Positions 17,999-25,917 of a DNA stretch of 37,561 nucleotides are shown in pieces. This DNA comes from Clostridia bacterium (lineage in GTDB: Bacteria > Bacillota > Clostridia > TANB77 > CAG-508), in the NCBI GenBank assembly GCA_022792135.1, contig JAAWAM010000028.1, positions 1 to 37,561 of the forward strand, in the 5' to 3' direction. The translations under genes and the position numbers were made by a program. The first letter of the stretch is position 1; every line of letters begins with the position of its first letter. The notes under the pieces are model-generated. The model did not search any database. It saw nothing but the letters and a program-made list of their open reading frames with translations, and was not told the origin of the DNA.

Positions 17999-18034
17999 AT
18001 GTCGCTATTTAGGAAGTTTCCTAGGCGACATTTT
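17999..18034 (+). terminator. Terminator of the mreB-type gene
   Basis: ATGTCGC (17999-18005) pairs with GCGACAT (18025-18031), enclosing an inner stem TAGGAA/TTCCTA, followed by TTT. An out-of-family ATG at 18037 lies in its tail, which argues against that codon as the mtaB start. Confidence 0.75.
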
Positions 18035-18060
18035 ATATGGAGAAAAAGAAAGAGGAAAAA

Positions 18061-19378
18061 ATGAAAAATAAACCAATAAGAAAAGTAGCATTTATCACAC
18101 TTGGTTGCAAAGTAAATCAATATGAAACCAATGCCATGATACAAAAATTCATAGAAAGAGGAGATCAAATAGTAGAACATCATGAAAAAGCAGACATTTA
18201 TATTGTTAATACTTGTACAGTAACCAATATGTCAGACAGAAAATCAAGGCAAATGCTTCGAAAAGTAAAAGAATTAAACCAAGATGCAATAGTAGTAGCT
18301 TGTGGATGTTATGCACAAATGGCAAAAGAAGAATTAGAAAAAATAGAAGAAATTGATTTAATTTTGGGGAACAATGAAAAAAAAGAAATTGTAAAATATA
18401 TAGAAGAAGCAATAGAAAAACAAAAAAAACAAGTCCAAATAAAAGAAGTTAGGACACAAACAGAATTCGTAGACTTTGGAGAAATTACCTATACAGATAA
18501 AACAAGGGCTGTTATCAAAGTACAAGATGGATGTGACCGATTTTGCTCTTACTGTATTATTCCCTATGCACGTGGAAGAGTAAGAAGTAGAAAACCAGAA
18601 AGCATTGTATCAGAAATCGAAAAAATAGCCAAAAAAGGAATACAAGAAGTAGTCATCACGGGAATTCATATAGCCTCTTACGGTAAAGATTTCAAAAAAG
18701 AATATCGGATTGATTGATTTATTAGAAAAAATCAATTCCATAGATGGAATCCAAAGAATTCGACTGGGTTCCATTGAGCCATTGTTAATCACAAAAGAAT
18801 TTATGGAAAGATTCATCCAATTAGAGAAAGTGTGTCATCATTTCCACCTATCATTACAAAGTGGTTGTGATGAAACGTTAAAAAGGATGAATAGAAGATA
18901 TACGACAAAACAATTTAGACAAATCGTTAACTTACTAAGAAAATATGACAAAGATACGATGTTAACAACTGACATTATTGTAGGATTTCCAGGAGAGACA
19001 GAAGAAGAATTCAAAGAAACCTATCAATTCTTAAAAGAAATCAAATTTTATAAAATGCACATATTCAAATACTCACCAAGAAAAGGAACAAAAGCAGCAG
19101 AGATGGAAAAACAAATTGACGGGAAAAAGAAAGAAGAAAGAAGTCAAAAGTTGATGGAATTATCCAACCAGAATGAAAAAGAATACCATCAAACCTATCT
19201 TGGAAAAGAGCTAGAAGTACTGTTTGAAGAAGAAAAAAATGGAATGTATAAAGGGCATACCAAAAATTATATAGTAGCTTATTTACCAAAAGAAAATGCC
19301 AAAAGCCAAATGGAAAATAAAATGGTAAAAGTCAAATGTTCAAAAGCAGAACAAGACCATGTATTGGTGGAAATGTAA
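18061..19378 (+). CDS. mtaB: tRNA t6A37 methylthiotransferase MtaB, read through a +1 frameshift at CGG
   Basis: A radical SAM enzyme that turns t6A37 into ms2t6A37. The first frame holds the UPF0004 domain (LGCKVNQYETN near residue 14, NTCTVTN, ACGCYAQ) and the radical SAM cluster motif CDRFCSYC (158-165), but stops at 18717 after 218 residues. The second frame resumes with LIDLLEKINSIDGIQRIRLGS, DIIVGFPGET and a C-terminal TRAM domain. Joining at CGGA 18706-18709 (codon 216, TAT CGG ATT read as TAT C GGA TTG) gives KKEYGLIDLLEK and a normal 438-residue protein. The zero-frame product lacks half the radical SAM barrel and should be inactive. I start at ATG 18061 because AAAGAGG (18048-18054) is well placed; an ATG at 18037 lies in the preceding terminator. 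Confidence 0.88.
18706..18709 (+). other. Putative +1 recoding site CGGA (mtaB)
   Basis: The zero frame reads GAA TAT CGG ATT GAT TGA, so a stop follows three codons after the CGG. Skipping the C gives GAA TAT GGA TTG ATT GAT, which continues the conserved MtaB sequence. It shares TAT/ATA-CGG-ATT and a following A with the other sites. Confidence 0.75.
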
Positions 19379-19432
19379 TCATCTTGTAATCATCCTGTAA
19401 TAAAGATTTAATATAGAAAAAAGAGAAATAAC

Positions 19433-19461
19433 TTGATTATTCAAAGAAAGTGTAGTATAAC
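19433..19461 (+). promoter_or_regulatory. Promoter upstream of the 107-residue unknown protein
   Basis: TTGATT (19433-19438), a 17-bp spacer and TATAAC (19456-19461), about 43 bases before the ATG at 19504. Confidence 0.6.
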
Positions 19462-19503
19462 TAAAATAATCAAAGTATAAAAAGTACAAAGGAGGAAAGA
19501 AGA

Positions 19504-19827
19504 ATGGCAGAGTTAGGCGAAGAAAATAGAGTATCAGGAGTTTTCGGAGGCGTTAAAATCAATGCAGAAGAAAATGCAAAGGTAGAGAATCTTGAAAATA
19601 TAGGAACGATTAGAACTAACAATTTACCAGCTAAAACAGGTTTTTGGAATAAATTCAAAGCATTCTGGTTACAAGATATTGATTGGAAAAAAGAAATAAA
19701 AGTAGAATTAACACCATATCAACAAAAAGTAGAAGATGAAATCAATGAATTTTTACACCAAGAAATCACTTGGGAAAAAATACATGACTTTTTATTTCAA
19801 GAAATAAGTTTTAGAAAAAAAGCATAA
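19504..19827 (+). CDS. Unknown 107-residue protein with a threefold Q-[DE]-I aromatic motif
   Basis: I do not recognise a family. The gene looks real: it has its own promoter, an AAAGGAGG ribosome binding site and typical codon use. No signal peptide or membrane helix is visible. The first 45 residues are rich in G, E and N. The rest is acidic and aromatic and carries three copies of a short pattern: FWLQDIDWKK (54-63), FLHQEITWEK (83-92) and FLFQEISFRK (96-105). The segment between the first two includes ELTPYQQKVEDEINE, which looks helical. The repeated motif suggests a small scaffold or a repeated binding surface. It sits between mtaB and radA but is separately transcribed, so the neighbours do not define its role. 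Confidence 0.75.
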   Translation: MAELGEENRVSGVFGGVKINAEENAKVENLENIGTIRTNNLPAKTGFWNKFKAFWLQDIDWKKEIKVELTPYQQKVEDEINEFLHQEITWEKIHDFLFQEISFRKKA

Positions 19828-19890
19828 TGTTCAAGAAAGAAAATCTTACAAAAATTAAAACAGAAATGTAAATTTTTAGTGAAATAAAAT

Positions 19891-19932
19891 AAAAGTATAG
19901 TATAATTGAAAAAGATGTGCTATACTTTTTTT
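19891..19932 (+). terminator. Hairpin with T tract between the unknown gene and radA, overlapping a -10 box
   Basis: AAAAGTATAG (19891-19900) pairs with CTATACTTTT (19920-19929) around a 19-nt loop and is followed by more T. A TATAAT at 19901-19906 lies in the loop, without a convincing -35 box. It can act as a terminator of the upstream gene. If the -10 is used for radA, the same DNA serves both roles. Confidence 0.55.
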
Positions 19933-19962
19933 GTTGACAAAAAGTGCGAGGAGGAAATGAAA

Positions 19963-21321
19963 ATGGCAAAAAGTAAAACAATATTTGTTTGTAATGAATG
20001 TGGAAATGAGTCAACAAAATGGTTAGGAAAATGTCCAGCTTGTAATAGTTGGAATAGTTTTTTTGAACAAAAAATAGTGGAAACAAAAAACAAAAATAAA
20101 GTAGATAAAAAGGCAAGTGTTCCCCAAACTTTAAATTCTTATGAGGCAAAAGAAACCATAAGAACTGCCACTGGTTTTCAAGAATTGGATCGTGTATTGG
20201 GGGGTGGACTTGTAAAAGGTTCTCTCGTATTACTAGGAGGAGAACCAGGGATTGGAAAGTCCACACTCATTTTACAAATTTGTGATAAGGTAAAAGGAGA
20301 GGGAAAAGTCCTATATGTATCAGGAGAAGAGTCTGCAGAGCAAATTAAATTAAGAGCTGACCGTCTAGGGATTAAGAATGAAGATATTTTATTTTTAGGA
20401 GAAACGGATATTGATATTGTCAATCAAGCCATTATGAATGTTAATCCTAAATTAGTTATTATTGATTCCATTCAAACCATGTATTCCGACGAAATTACAG
20501 CAGCGGCAGGAAGTGTAAGTCAAGTAAGAGAGATAACACAACAAGTAATGCGAGTTTGTAAATCAAGAGCCATTACTACTATTATTATTGGTCATGTTAC
20601 CAAAGAAGGAAATATAGCAGGACCAAGAGTATTAGAACATATGGTAGATACGGTATTATATTTAGAAGGAGAAAGGTATTTTTCTTATCGAATTTTAAGA
20701 GGGGTCAAAAATCGATTTGGTTCTACCAATGAAATTGGTATGTTTGAAATGCAAGAAAAAGGAATGTGTGAAATTACCAATCCATCTGATATTTTAATAT
20801 CAGAAAGAGAAGATAATCCAGCAGGTTCTTGTATTGTGTCAAGCATGGAAGGAACAAGACCAATTTTAGTAGAATTACAAGCTTTAACATCGCAAACAAT
20901 ATTTGGTTATCCCAAAAGAACTGCCAATGGAATTGATTATAATCGTTTAGCCTTATTAATAGCAGTATTAGAGAAAAAAGCAGGATTAAATTTAGGGTCT
21001 CAAGATGTATATCTAAACGTAGTAGGAGGTCTTAGAATTAATGAACCATCGATTGATTTAGGAATTATGTTAGCGACAGCTTCTAGTTTTAAAAATATAT
21101 CCATCCCAAAAGATACCATAATCATAGGAGAAGTAGGGTTAACAGGAGAAATAAGAAGAATTAATTTAATTGAAAAAAGACTCAAAGAAGCGGAAAAATT
21201 AGGATTTAAAAGTTGTATCATACCAGAAAGTAACAAAAAAGACTTGAAAGATAAGTATAAATTAGATATAATAAGCGTGAAAAATATCAATGAAGCTATG
21301 AAAAAGGTTGGATTAAAATAA
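19963..21321 (+). CDS. radA: DNA repair protein RadA/Sms
   Basis: A RecA-family branch-migration helicase of 452 residues. The N-terminal zinc finger has C10, C13, C24 and C27, then GGEPGIGKST as Walker A (92-101), the RadA-specific KNRFG motif (249-253) and a C-terminal Lon-like domain with NVVGGLRINEPSIDLGIMLA. The start is ATG 19963 because GAGGAGG (19948-19954) is 8 bases upstream. Another in-frame ATG at 19957 is too close to that site, and upstream in-frame codons fall in the hairpin. disA follows 30 bases later, the standard Firmicutes arrangement. Confidence 0.96.
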   Translation: MAKSKTIFVCNECGNESTKWLGKCPACNSWNSFFEQKIVETKNKNKVDKKASVPQTLNSYEAKETIRTATGFQELDRVLGGGLVKGSLVLLGGEPGIGKSTLILQICDKVKGEGKVLYVSGEESAEQIKLRADRLGIKNEDILFLGETDIDIVNQAIMNVNPKLVIIDSIQTMYSDEITAAAGSVSQVREITQQVMRVCKSRAITTIIIGHVTKEGNIAGPRVLEHMVDTVLYLEGERYFSYRILRGVKNRFGSTNEIGMFEMQEKGMCEITNPSDILISEREDNPAGSCIVSSMEGTRPILVELQALTSQTIFGYPKRTANGIDYNRLALLIAVLEKKAGLNLGSQDVYLNVVGGLRINEPSIDLGIMLATASSFKNISIPKDTIIIGEVGLTGEIRRINLIEKRLKEAEKLGFKSCIIPESNKKDLKDKYKLDIISVKNINEAMKKVGLK

Positions 21322-21350
21322 ATCATAGTAAAAGAAAGGGAGAATTAGCG

Positions 21351-22430
21351 TTGAGAAAAGGCAAAGAGGATAACATAACAGAAATCTTAAAACTAATTGC
21401 ACCAGGAACCCCCATAAGAGATGGACTAGAAAACATATTAAGAGCAAGAACAGGAGCTTTATTATTAATTACCGATAATAACGAAGTTTTAAAAGAAGTG
21501 GTAGACGGTGGTTTTACCATAAATGAAGACTATATGTCATCCAAATTATATGAACTTGCCAAAATGGATGGTGCGATTGTATTGAGTGGAGATTTAAAAA
21601 AAATCCTATATGCCAATGCTCAATTAATACCATCCCATGATATAACAACCTTAGAAACAGGAACAAGACATAGAACAGCAGAAAGAACAGCAAAACAAAC
21701 AGGAGAGTTAGTAATTAGTATTTCACAAAGAAGAAGTATTATTACCGTGTTTAAAGGGAATGACCGATACATTTTAGAAGACACAGATGCGGTATTAAGT
21801 AAGGCAAATCAAGCCATCCAAACACTTGAAAAATATAAGAAAGTATTTGATAATAAACTGAACCTATTAAACGAATACGAATTCAACGATATTGTAACAC
21901 TAGAAAATGTAATTGTAGCCATCCAAAGAGCAGAAATGGTTATGAAAATAGTAGAAGAAATTCAAAGGCAAATATACGAATTAGGGGATGATGGCAGGTT
22001 AGTAAAAATGCAGTTAGATGAATTAATTGGAGGACTTGAAAAAGAAGAAGCTTTAATTATAAAAGATTATATTGTGCCAGGAAGGAAAAGAAGAACACCA
22101 GAAAAAGTAATCCAAAGTTTAGAAGAATTAAGTTATGAAGACTTAGCCAAAGAGACAGTGATTGCTAAATTATTAGGGTATGAGAATTTTGATAATTATG
22201 ACGAAGTAGGAGTTTATACAAAAGGATATCGAATTCTTAGTAAAATACCAAGAATGCCATCTAACATTGTAGAAAATCTAGTAGAATCTTTTAAATCCTT
22301 CCAACATATTTTAGCTGCTGATATTGAAAGTTTGGATGAAGTAGATGGAATTGGAGAAGTAAGAGCCAGAACCATTAAACAATCTTTAAAAAGAATGCAA
22401 GAACAATTTATTTTTGATAATTTAATTTAA
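21351..22430 (+). CDS. disA: Diadenylate cyclase DisA (DNA integrity scanning protein)
   Basis: A 359-residue octameric enzyme that makes cyclic di-AMP from two ATP while scanning DNA for branched structures. The DAC domain has the DGA motif (73-75) and the RHR motif (106-108, in GTRHRTAER). A helical spine follows, and the C-terminal RuvA-like helix-hairpin-helix domain is visible as DEVDGIGEVRARTI. Translation starts at TTG 21351, 8 bases after AAGGGAG; no closer ATG fits the family N terminus. RadA is known to modulate DisA in Bacillus, which fits the adjacent genes. Confidence 0.96.
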   Translation: MRKGKEDNITEILKLIAPGTPIRDGLENILRARTGALLLITDNNEVLKEVVDGGFTINEDYMSSKLYELAKMDGAIVLSGDLKKILYANAQLIPSHDITTLETGTRHRTAERTAKQTGELVISISQRRSIITVFKGNDRYILEDTDAVLSKANQAIQTLEKYKKVFDNKLNLLNEYEFNDIVTLENVIVAIQRAEMVMKIVEEIQRQIYELGDDGRLVKMQLDELIGGLEKEEALIIKDYIVPGRKRRTPEKVIQSLEELSYEDLAKETVIAKLLGYENFDNYDEVGVYTKGYRILSKIPRMPSNIVENLVESFKSFQHILAADIESLDEVDGIGEVRARTIKQSLKRMQEQFIFDNLI

Positions 22431-22455
22431 AACAATAAAAAAGGAGAAGAGAAAA

Positions 22456-23253
22456 ATGAAAAAAACAAAAAATATCATATGGATAATGGCTTTCATTTTA
22501 GTCATTGTATTAATAGGTGTAGTAGCTTTTGGATATTATAAAAAAGCAACAATGGAAGTAAAAAATCCAATTGCAACAATGGAAATTGAGAATTTTGGAA
22601 CGGTAAAAATAGAATTATATCCAGAAATAGCGCCTGAAACAGTAGCTAATTTTGTAACACTTGCGAATCGTGGATTTTATGATGGATTAACCTTTCATAG
22701 AATTGTAAAAGATTTTATGATTCAAGGAGGAGATAAAGCAGGAACAGGAAGTGGTTCAGCAACAATAGCAGATTTAAAAGAAGAAGGAGCAGATACAGAA
22801 TATACGATTAAAGGTGAATTTATAGCAAATGGAGTAGACAATAAATTAAAATTTGAAGAGGGAGTCATTGGTATGGCAAGAAATGACTATACACAATATG
22901 CCTCTTCTCTAAAAGAAGAATCTTATAACTCTGGAAGTTCACAATTCTTCATTATGACAAAGGAAAATACTTCATTAAATGGAAATTATACTTCTTTTGG
23001 TAAAGTAATAGAAGGAATGGATGTAATTCACCAAATAGAACAAGTAGAGGTAAAAGCAGCTGATAATAGCCAAGAAAGTGGAAACACAGAAGTGAGTACA
23101 CCAGTTAATCCTGTAAAAATTACATCGATTAAAGTAGATACAAATGGAGTAGATTATGGATTACCAAAGACATTAACACCATTTGACTATATGACATGGA
23201 TGTATAAACAATATGGATTAGATCCAAGTACTTTAACAACGAATGAAGAATAA
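22456..23253 (+). CDS. Membrane-anchored cyclophilin-type peptidyl-prolyl isomerase
   Basis: A 265-residue protein with one N-terminal transmembrane anchor (about residues 8-29) and an external cyclophilin domain. The domain has the GTVKIELYPEIAPETVANFV start, the catalytic FHRIVKDFMIQGGD block with its arginine, and GSSQFFIM. A 30-residue tail follows the domain. No lipobox cysteine is seen, so anchoring is by the helix. It probably helps fold exported proteins. The ribosome binding site is AAAGGAG. It is transcribed in the radA-disA direction, just before the tRNA promoter. Confidence 0.92.
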   Translation: MKKTKNIIWIMAFILVIVLIGVVAFGYYKKATMEVKNPIATMEIENFGTVKIELYPEIAPETVANFVTLANRGFYDGLTFHRIVKDFMIQGGDKAGTGSGSATIADLKEEGADTEYTIKGEFIANGVDNKLKFEEGVIGMARNDYTQYASSLKEESYNSGSSQFFIMTKENTSLNGNYTSFGKVIEGMDVIHQIEQVEVKAADNSQESGNTEVSTPVNPVKITSIKVDTNGVDYGLPKTLTPFDYMTWMYKQYGLDPSTLTTNEE

Positions 23254-23275
23254 AGAAAAAAATTTAAAAAAATGG

Positions 23276-23305
23276 TTGACAAATGGGGTAGGAATTGGTT
23301 ATAAT
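23276..23305 (+). promoter_or_regulatory. Strong tRNA promoter
   Basis: TTGACA (23276-23281), an 18-bp spacer and TATAAT (23300-23305) directly upstream of tRNA-His. Confidence 0.8.
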
Positions 23306-23342
23306 AATGTATGTGCTCATGAGGAAGTGCACGTAAACAATG

Positions 23343-23419
23343 GTGGATGTAGCGTAGTTGGTTAACGCGCCAGTTTGTGGCACTGGAGACCGTGGGTTCG
23401 AGTCCCATCTTCCACCCCA
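23343..23419 (+). tRNA. tRNA-His (GTG)
   Basis: A full cloverleaf: D arm GCGT/ACGC, anticodon stem CCAGT/ACTGG with loop TTGTGGC (anticodon GTG), T arm GTGGG-TTCGAGT-CCCAT, and encoded CCA. G at 23342 can serve as the templated G-1 opposite C73, as in bacterial tRNA-His. The acceptor stem has a T-T mismatch at pair 6-67. Confidence 0.93.
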
Positions 23420-23453
23420 TTTAAATTACCAATAGATGGAACTAACAAAATAT

Positions 23454-23528
23454 TGGGCTGTAGCCAAGCGGTAAGGCACCAGACTTTGACTCTGGCATGC
23501 GCTAGTTCGAATCTAGCCAGCCCAGCCA
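23454..23528 (+). tRNA. tRNA-Gln (TTG)
   Basis: Acceptor TGGGCTG pairs with CAGCCCA, followed by G73 and encoded CCA. The anticodon stem CCAGA/TCTGG encloses loop CTTTGAC with anticodon TTG, and the T arm is GCTAG-TTCGAAT-CTAGC. It is the last standard gene before the accessory scar, with an integrase remnant starting 68 bases downstream. Confidence 0.95.
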
Positions 23529-23595
23529 ATTTTAAAGAATTATCTAATTAAACTTATTTTTGCAAGTGGGTTTAAATTGGATAATTTTTTGTTTT

Positions 23596-23752
23596 TTATG
23601 CAAAACTAATTGCATTTGCTAAAACATTAGCAGAAACATTTTTAGTAAGTAATAAACTAGCACAAGAATGTCTTAAATCGTGAAAACGAATATGCCTTAA
23701 ATTTTGTTTTTTCAATAGTAACGAAAAATGGTCTGTAAGAACATAGTACATA
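23596..23752 (-). pseudogene. Tyrosine recombinase (phage-type integrase) remnant
   Basis: On the minus strand the frame ending at TAA 23598-23596 reads VLTDHFSLLLKKQNLRHIRF followed by HDLRHSCASLLL, the box II histidine-x-x-arginine region of tyrosine recombinases. After that it diverges (TKNVSANVLANAISFA) and stops, so the GH-x-S segment and the catalytic tyrosine are missing. The 5' side also ends abruptly near 23750, where the next fragment begins on the other strand. This is a decayed piece of an integrase that presumably used the tRNA-Gln 3' end as attachment site. No duplicated tRNA 3' end was found in the window. Confidence 0.8.
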
Positions 23753-24287
23753 TTCACAAGATGTAGAGGTTATTTTAGATAATTATATAAACACACATAA
23801 CTATCATCATAATGAAAGTATAGAAAATCTAATAAAAGGTATAAATGAAAAAAATTTGAAATTAGAATTACACGATGTTTATACAAGTACAAAATTAAGA
23901 AGTATTTGTTTTACTATATTAGATCAATTAGTAAGACAAGAAAATTTACCAATTAAGACTTGTCAAATCTGTGGTAGATATTTCATACCAACCTTTAGAC
24001 AAAATGAAATTTATTGTGATTTAAAAAATGTTGATAGTAGTTCCACTTGTAGAGATAAAGGAGCAAATGAAACTTATAAAAAGAGTATTGAAAGTAACCC
24101 AGCATTATTACTTTATAGAAGAACATATCAGCAGAAGGTTATGACTGTTTATAGAAACAAAGAAAATAAGAAATTAAAGAAAGATTTTGATAAATGGAAG
24201 AAAGAAGCACAAGAGAAAATTAAATTATTCAAAAAGGTCAAACTAGATGAAGATAATTTATATAATTGGATGATTGAGAATAAGTAA
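23739..24287 (+). pseudogene. 5'-truncated gene with Cys-rich zinc-finger-like domain (DUF6076-like?)
   Basis: The frame is open from 23739 but has no start codon with a ribosome binding site. A TTG at 23856 would cut into the coding region. About 182 residues remain: an N-terminal helical part, then KTCQICGRYFIP and further cysteines (EIYCD, STCRDKGA), and a C-terminal lysine-rich tail. The C-x2-C plus two later cysteines looks like a zinc ribbon. The pattern resembles proteins annotated DUF6076 in Clostridia, which I recall only loosely. Its broken 5' end abuts the minus-strand integrase remnant, indicating a deletion junction near 23740-23750. It is probably a non-functional leftover of an integrated element. 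Confidence 0.6.
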
Positions 24288-24312
24288 ATTTTGGAAAATA
24301 TGTTAAAGTCTG

Positions 24313-24341
24313 TTGTATTTTAGCAGATTTTCTATTATAAT
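24313..24341 (+). promoter_or_regulatory. Promoter of a small transcription unit
   Basis: TTGTAT (24313-24318), a 17-bp spacer and TATAAT (24336-24341), upstream of a GGGAGG site and a 43-codon ORF. Confidence 0.65.
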
Positions 24342-24388
24342 GGAAACATCCTTTTCAAAGGAAATCTTTGCGAAGGGAGGATTATTCA

Positions 24389-24520
24389 ATGAACAACGCA
24401 GATTTAGTATGGCGTTTGGTGGAATTACTACTACAAAAAGAAAAAGACTCAAATCAAGTAGCTCTTGACCAAGCCGAAAATGACAACAAGCCAAATGACC
24501 ACAAACAAGATGAGGTTTAG
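24389..24520 (+). CDS. Small protein of 43 residues, unknown
   Basis: ATG 24389 follows GGGAGG (24375-24380) at 8 bases. The product starts with the amphipathic helix MNNADLVWRLVELLLQKEKD and ends in a polar, Asn/Asp/Gln-rich tail (HKQDEV). It has its own promoter, a possible leader hairpin (TCCTTT/AAAGGA) and a perfect terminator, so a compact dedicated transcript of about 230 nt is likely. No family is recognised. It could be a membrane-associated micropeptide, a leftover of the neighbouring mobile element, or the coding part of a dual-function small RNA. Confidence 0.6.
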   Translation: MNNADLVWRLVELLLQKEKDSNQVALDQAENDNKPNDHKQDEV

Positions 24521-24534
24521 CTAACCGAATTTAT

Positions 24535-24576
24535 GATAATGTAGCACTGTCGCAAAAGCTACATTATCTTTTTTTT
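24535..24576 (+). terminator. Perfect terminator of the small transcription unit
   Basis: GATAATGTAGC (24535-24545) is exactly complementary to GCTACATTATC (24558-24568), followed by eight T. The loop contains CTGTCGCA (24547-24554), an octamer that recurs at 24601-24608. Confidence 0.9.
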
Positions 24577-24968
24577 ACAAAAAATGAAAAGAACTAAATG
24601 CTGTCGCACATTTAACTCCTTTCGATTATTCAATGAACTTTTGTTACTTAATTAAGTTAAATATAGTATACTACTTTTTTTATTATATGTCAAACGAATT
24701 TCAAAAATTCATTTTAAACTCAATTTCTAGAATTTTTTTCTTATATCATTTAATAAATTTCTAATAGATTTTGATAGAGTAAGTCATGAATAAATTATTA
24801 TATTTTGTTGAAAAACAAATGAAAAGTTGATTAAATAATAGTCATTTTAAGTAAAAAAGTGCTATAATGTTAAATATGAAATAAAATGAAAAATACATTT
24901 TAATCGCTAATGTTTATTTTTATTATAGTATTTTGACATTCACCTTAACATACAAACTAAAGTGAATA
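24577..24968. other. AT-rich gap without a gene
   Basis: About 390 bases between the small unit and the permease. I see no ORF worth calling. It holds a second copy of the loop octamer CTGTCGCA (24601-24608) flanked by AAATG and CATTT, a TATAAT at 24863-24868 that may be the permease -10 box without a clear -35, and an isolated TTGACA at 24933-24938. The composition fits decayed element DNA. Confidence 0.5.
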
Positions 24969-25778
24969 ATGTATAACAAGTATAAAAAGAAGAAGAAACA
25001 AATGCCATTAGAAAAACTCATTATGATATGTCTATTAATATTTATTAGTGGAATATTAGATGCAATCGTTGGTAGTGGAGCTTTAATCAGTATACCTACT
25101 TATATAGTATCAGGATTACCAACACATTATTCTTATGGAACCAATAAGTTTACATCATTTTTAGGGACATTCACATCAGCAGTTCGATATATAAAAGAAA
25201 AGAGATATGATATAAAATCTGTAGCTGTATTTGCTATAATTTGTATGATTGGTTCAGCAATTGGTTCAAAGTTAACACTATATTTAAGCGATATATATTT
25301 AAAATATATATTAGTATTTATATTACCAATACTGATAGTTTTATTAATTATTAAAGGAAATGTTAAAGATTTATTAAATAATAATAAAGTAGAAATGAAA
25401 TTGCCCACATTTAAGATGTTAATTTTTTCGTTAGTATTTGGACTAGCAATGGGATTTTATGGGGGATTTTTGGGAGTAGGAACAACATCATTTTTGATAT
25501 TAATATTCATAAATTTTTTTAAGTTAAGTTCTGTAAAGGCTTGTGGAAATGCTAGAATTGTAAATTGCTGTCTAAATTTAGTTGCAATGAGTACATTTCT
25601 ATTTTCTGGAAAAATCGTATTTGAGATTGCTATTCCAGCAGCAATCAACTCTATGCTAGGAAATTATATAGGAGCAGGATTAGCTATAAAGAAAGAAAAC
25701 AAAATCATAAAACCATTGTTTATAATTATTTTTATAATTTTATTTATAAAATTAATATGTGATTTATTTTTAAACTAA
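24969..25778 (+). CDS. TauE/SafE (TSUP) family permease
   Basis: A 269-residue membrane protein with about eight helices. The TSUP signature appears twice: near the N terminus as GILDAIVGSGALISIPTYIV followed by GTNKFTSFLG, and after the middle as FYGGFLGVGTTSFL. Family members move small anions such as sulfite, sulfoacetate or taurine-derived compounds, but the substrate cannot be read from sequence. The ATG at 24969 adds a K-rich leader and has no clear ribosome binding site. ATG 25002 (MPLEKLIM) also lacks a strong one, so the start is uncertain. It stands alone between the accessory gap and a terminator at 25840. Confidence 0.88.
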   Translation: MYNKYKKKKKQMPLEKLIMICLLIFISGILDAIVGSGALISIPTYIVSGLPTHYSYGTNKFTSFLGTFTSAVRYIKEKRYDIKSVAVFAIICMIGSAIGSKLTLYLSDIYLKYILVFILPILIVLLIIKGNVKDLLNNNKVEMKLPTFKMLIFSLVFGLAMGFYGGFLGVGTTSFLILIFINFFKLSSVKACGNARIVNCCLNLVAMSTFLFSGKIVFEIAIPAAINSMLGNYIGAGLAIKKENKIIKPLFIIIFIILFIKLICDLFLN

Positions 25779-25839
25779 CACGAGGAGATTTTAAGATATA
25801 AGGAAAGAAATTTTAAATTCATTAAGAAAAGTTACAAAG

Positions 25840-25870
25840 GAAATAGAATGACAAAGTTCTATTTCTTTTT
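25840..25870 (+). terminator. Terminator after the TauE/SafE permease
   Basis: GAAATAGAA (25840-25848) pairs with TTCTATTTC (25857-25865) around an 8-nt loop, followed by five T. Confidence 0.8.
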
Positions 25871-25917
25871 AAATACGAATAAAAATGAAATAGGAAAAAA
25901 CGGAAAGGATGAGATAA

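Noticed and set aside
18693..18700. A AAA AAG-like slippery heptamer in mtaB as a -1 programmed frameshift
   Set aside because: The shift needed is +1, not -1, so a -1 slippery site goes to the wrong frame.
19906..19962. Upstream in-frame extension of radA
   Set aside because: It runs through the T-rich hairpin, has no ribosome binding site and no family match before MAKSKTIFVC; GAGGAGG points to ATG 19963.
23529..23595. Attachment-site duplication of the tRNA-Gln 3' end
   Set aside because: No second copy of the tRNA 3' end was found downstream within the window.
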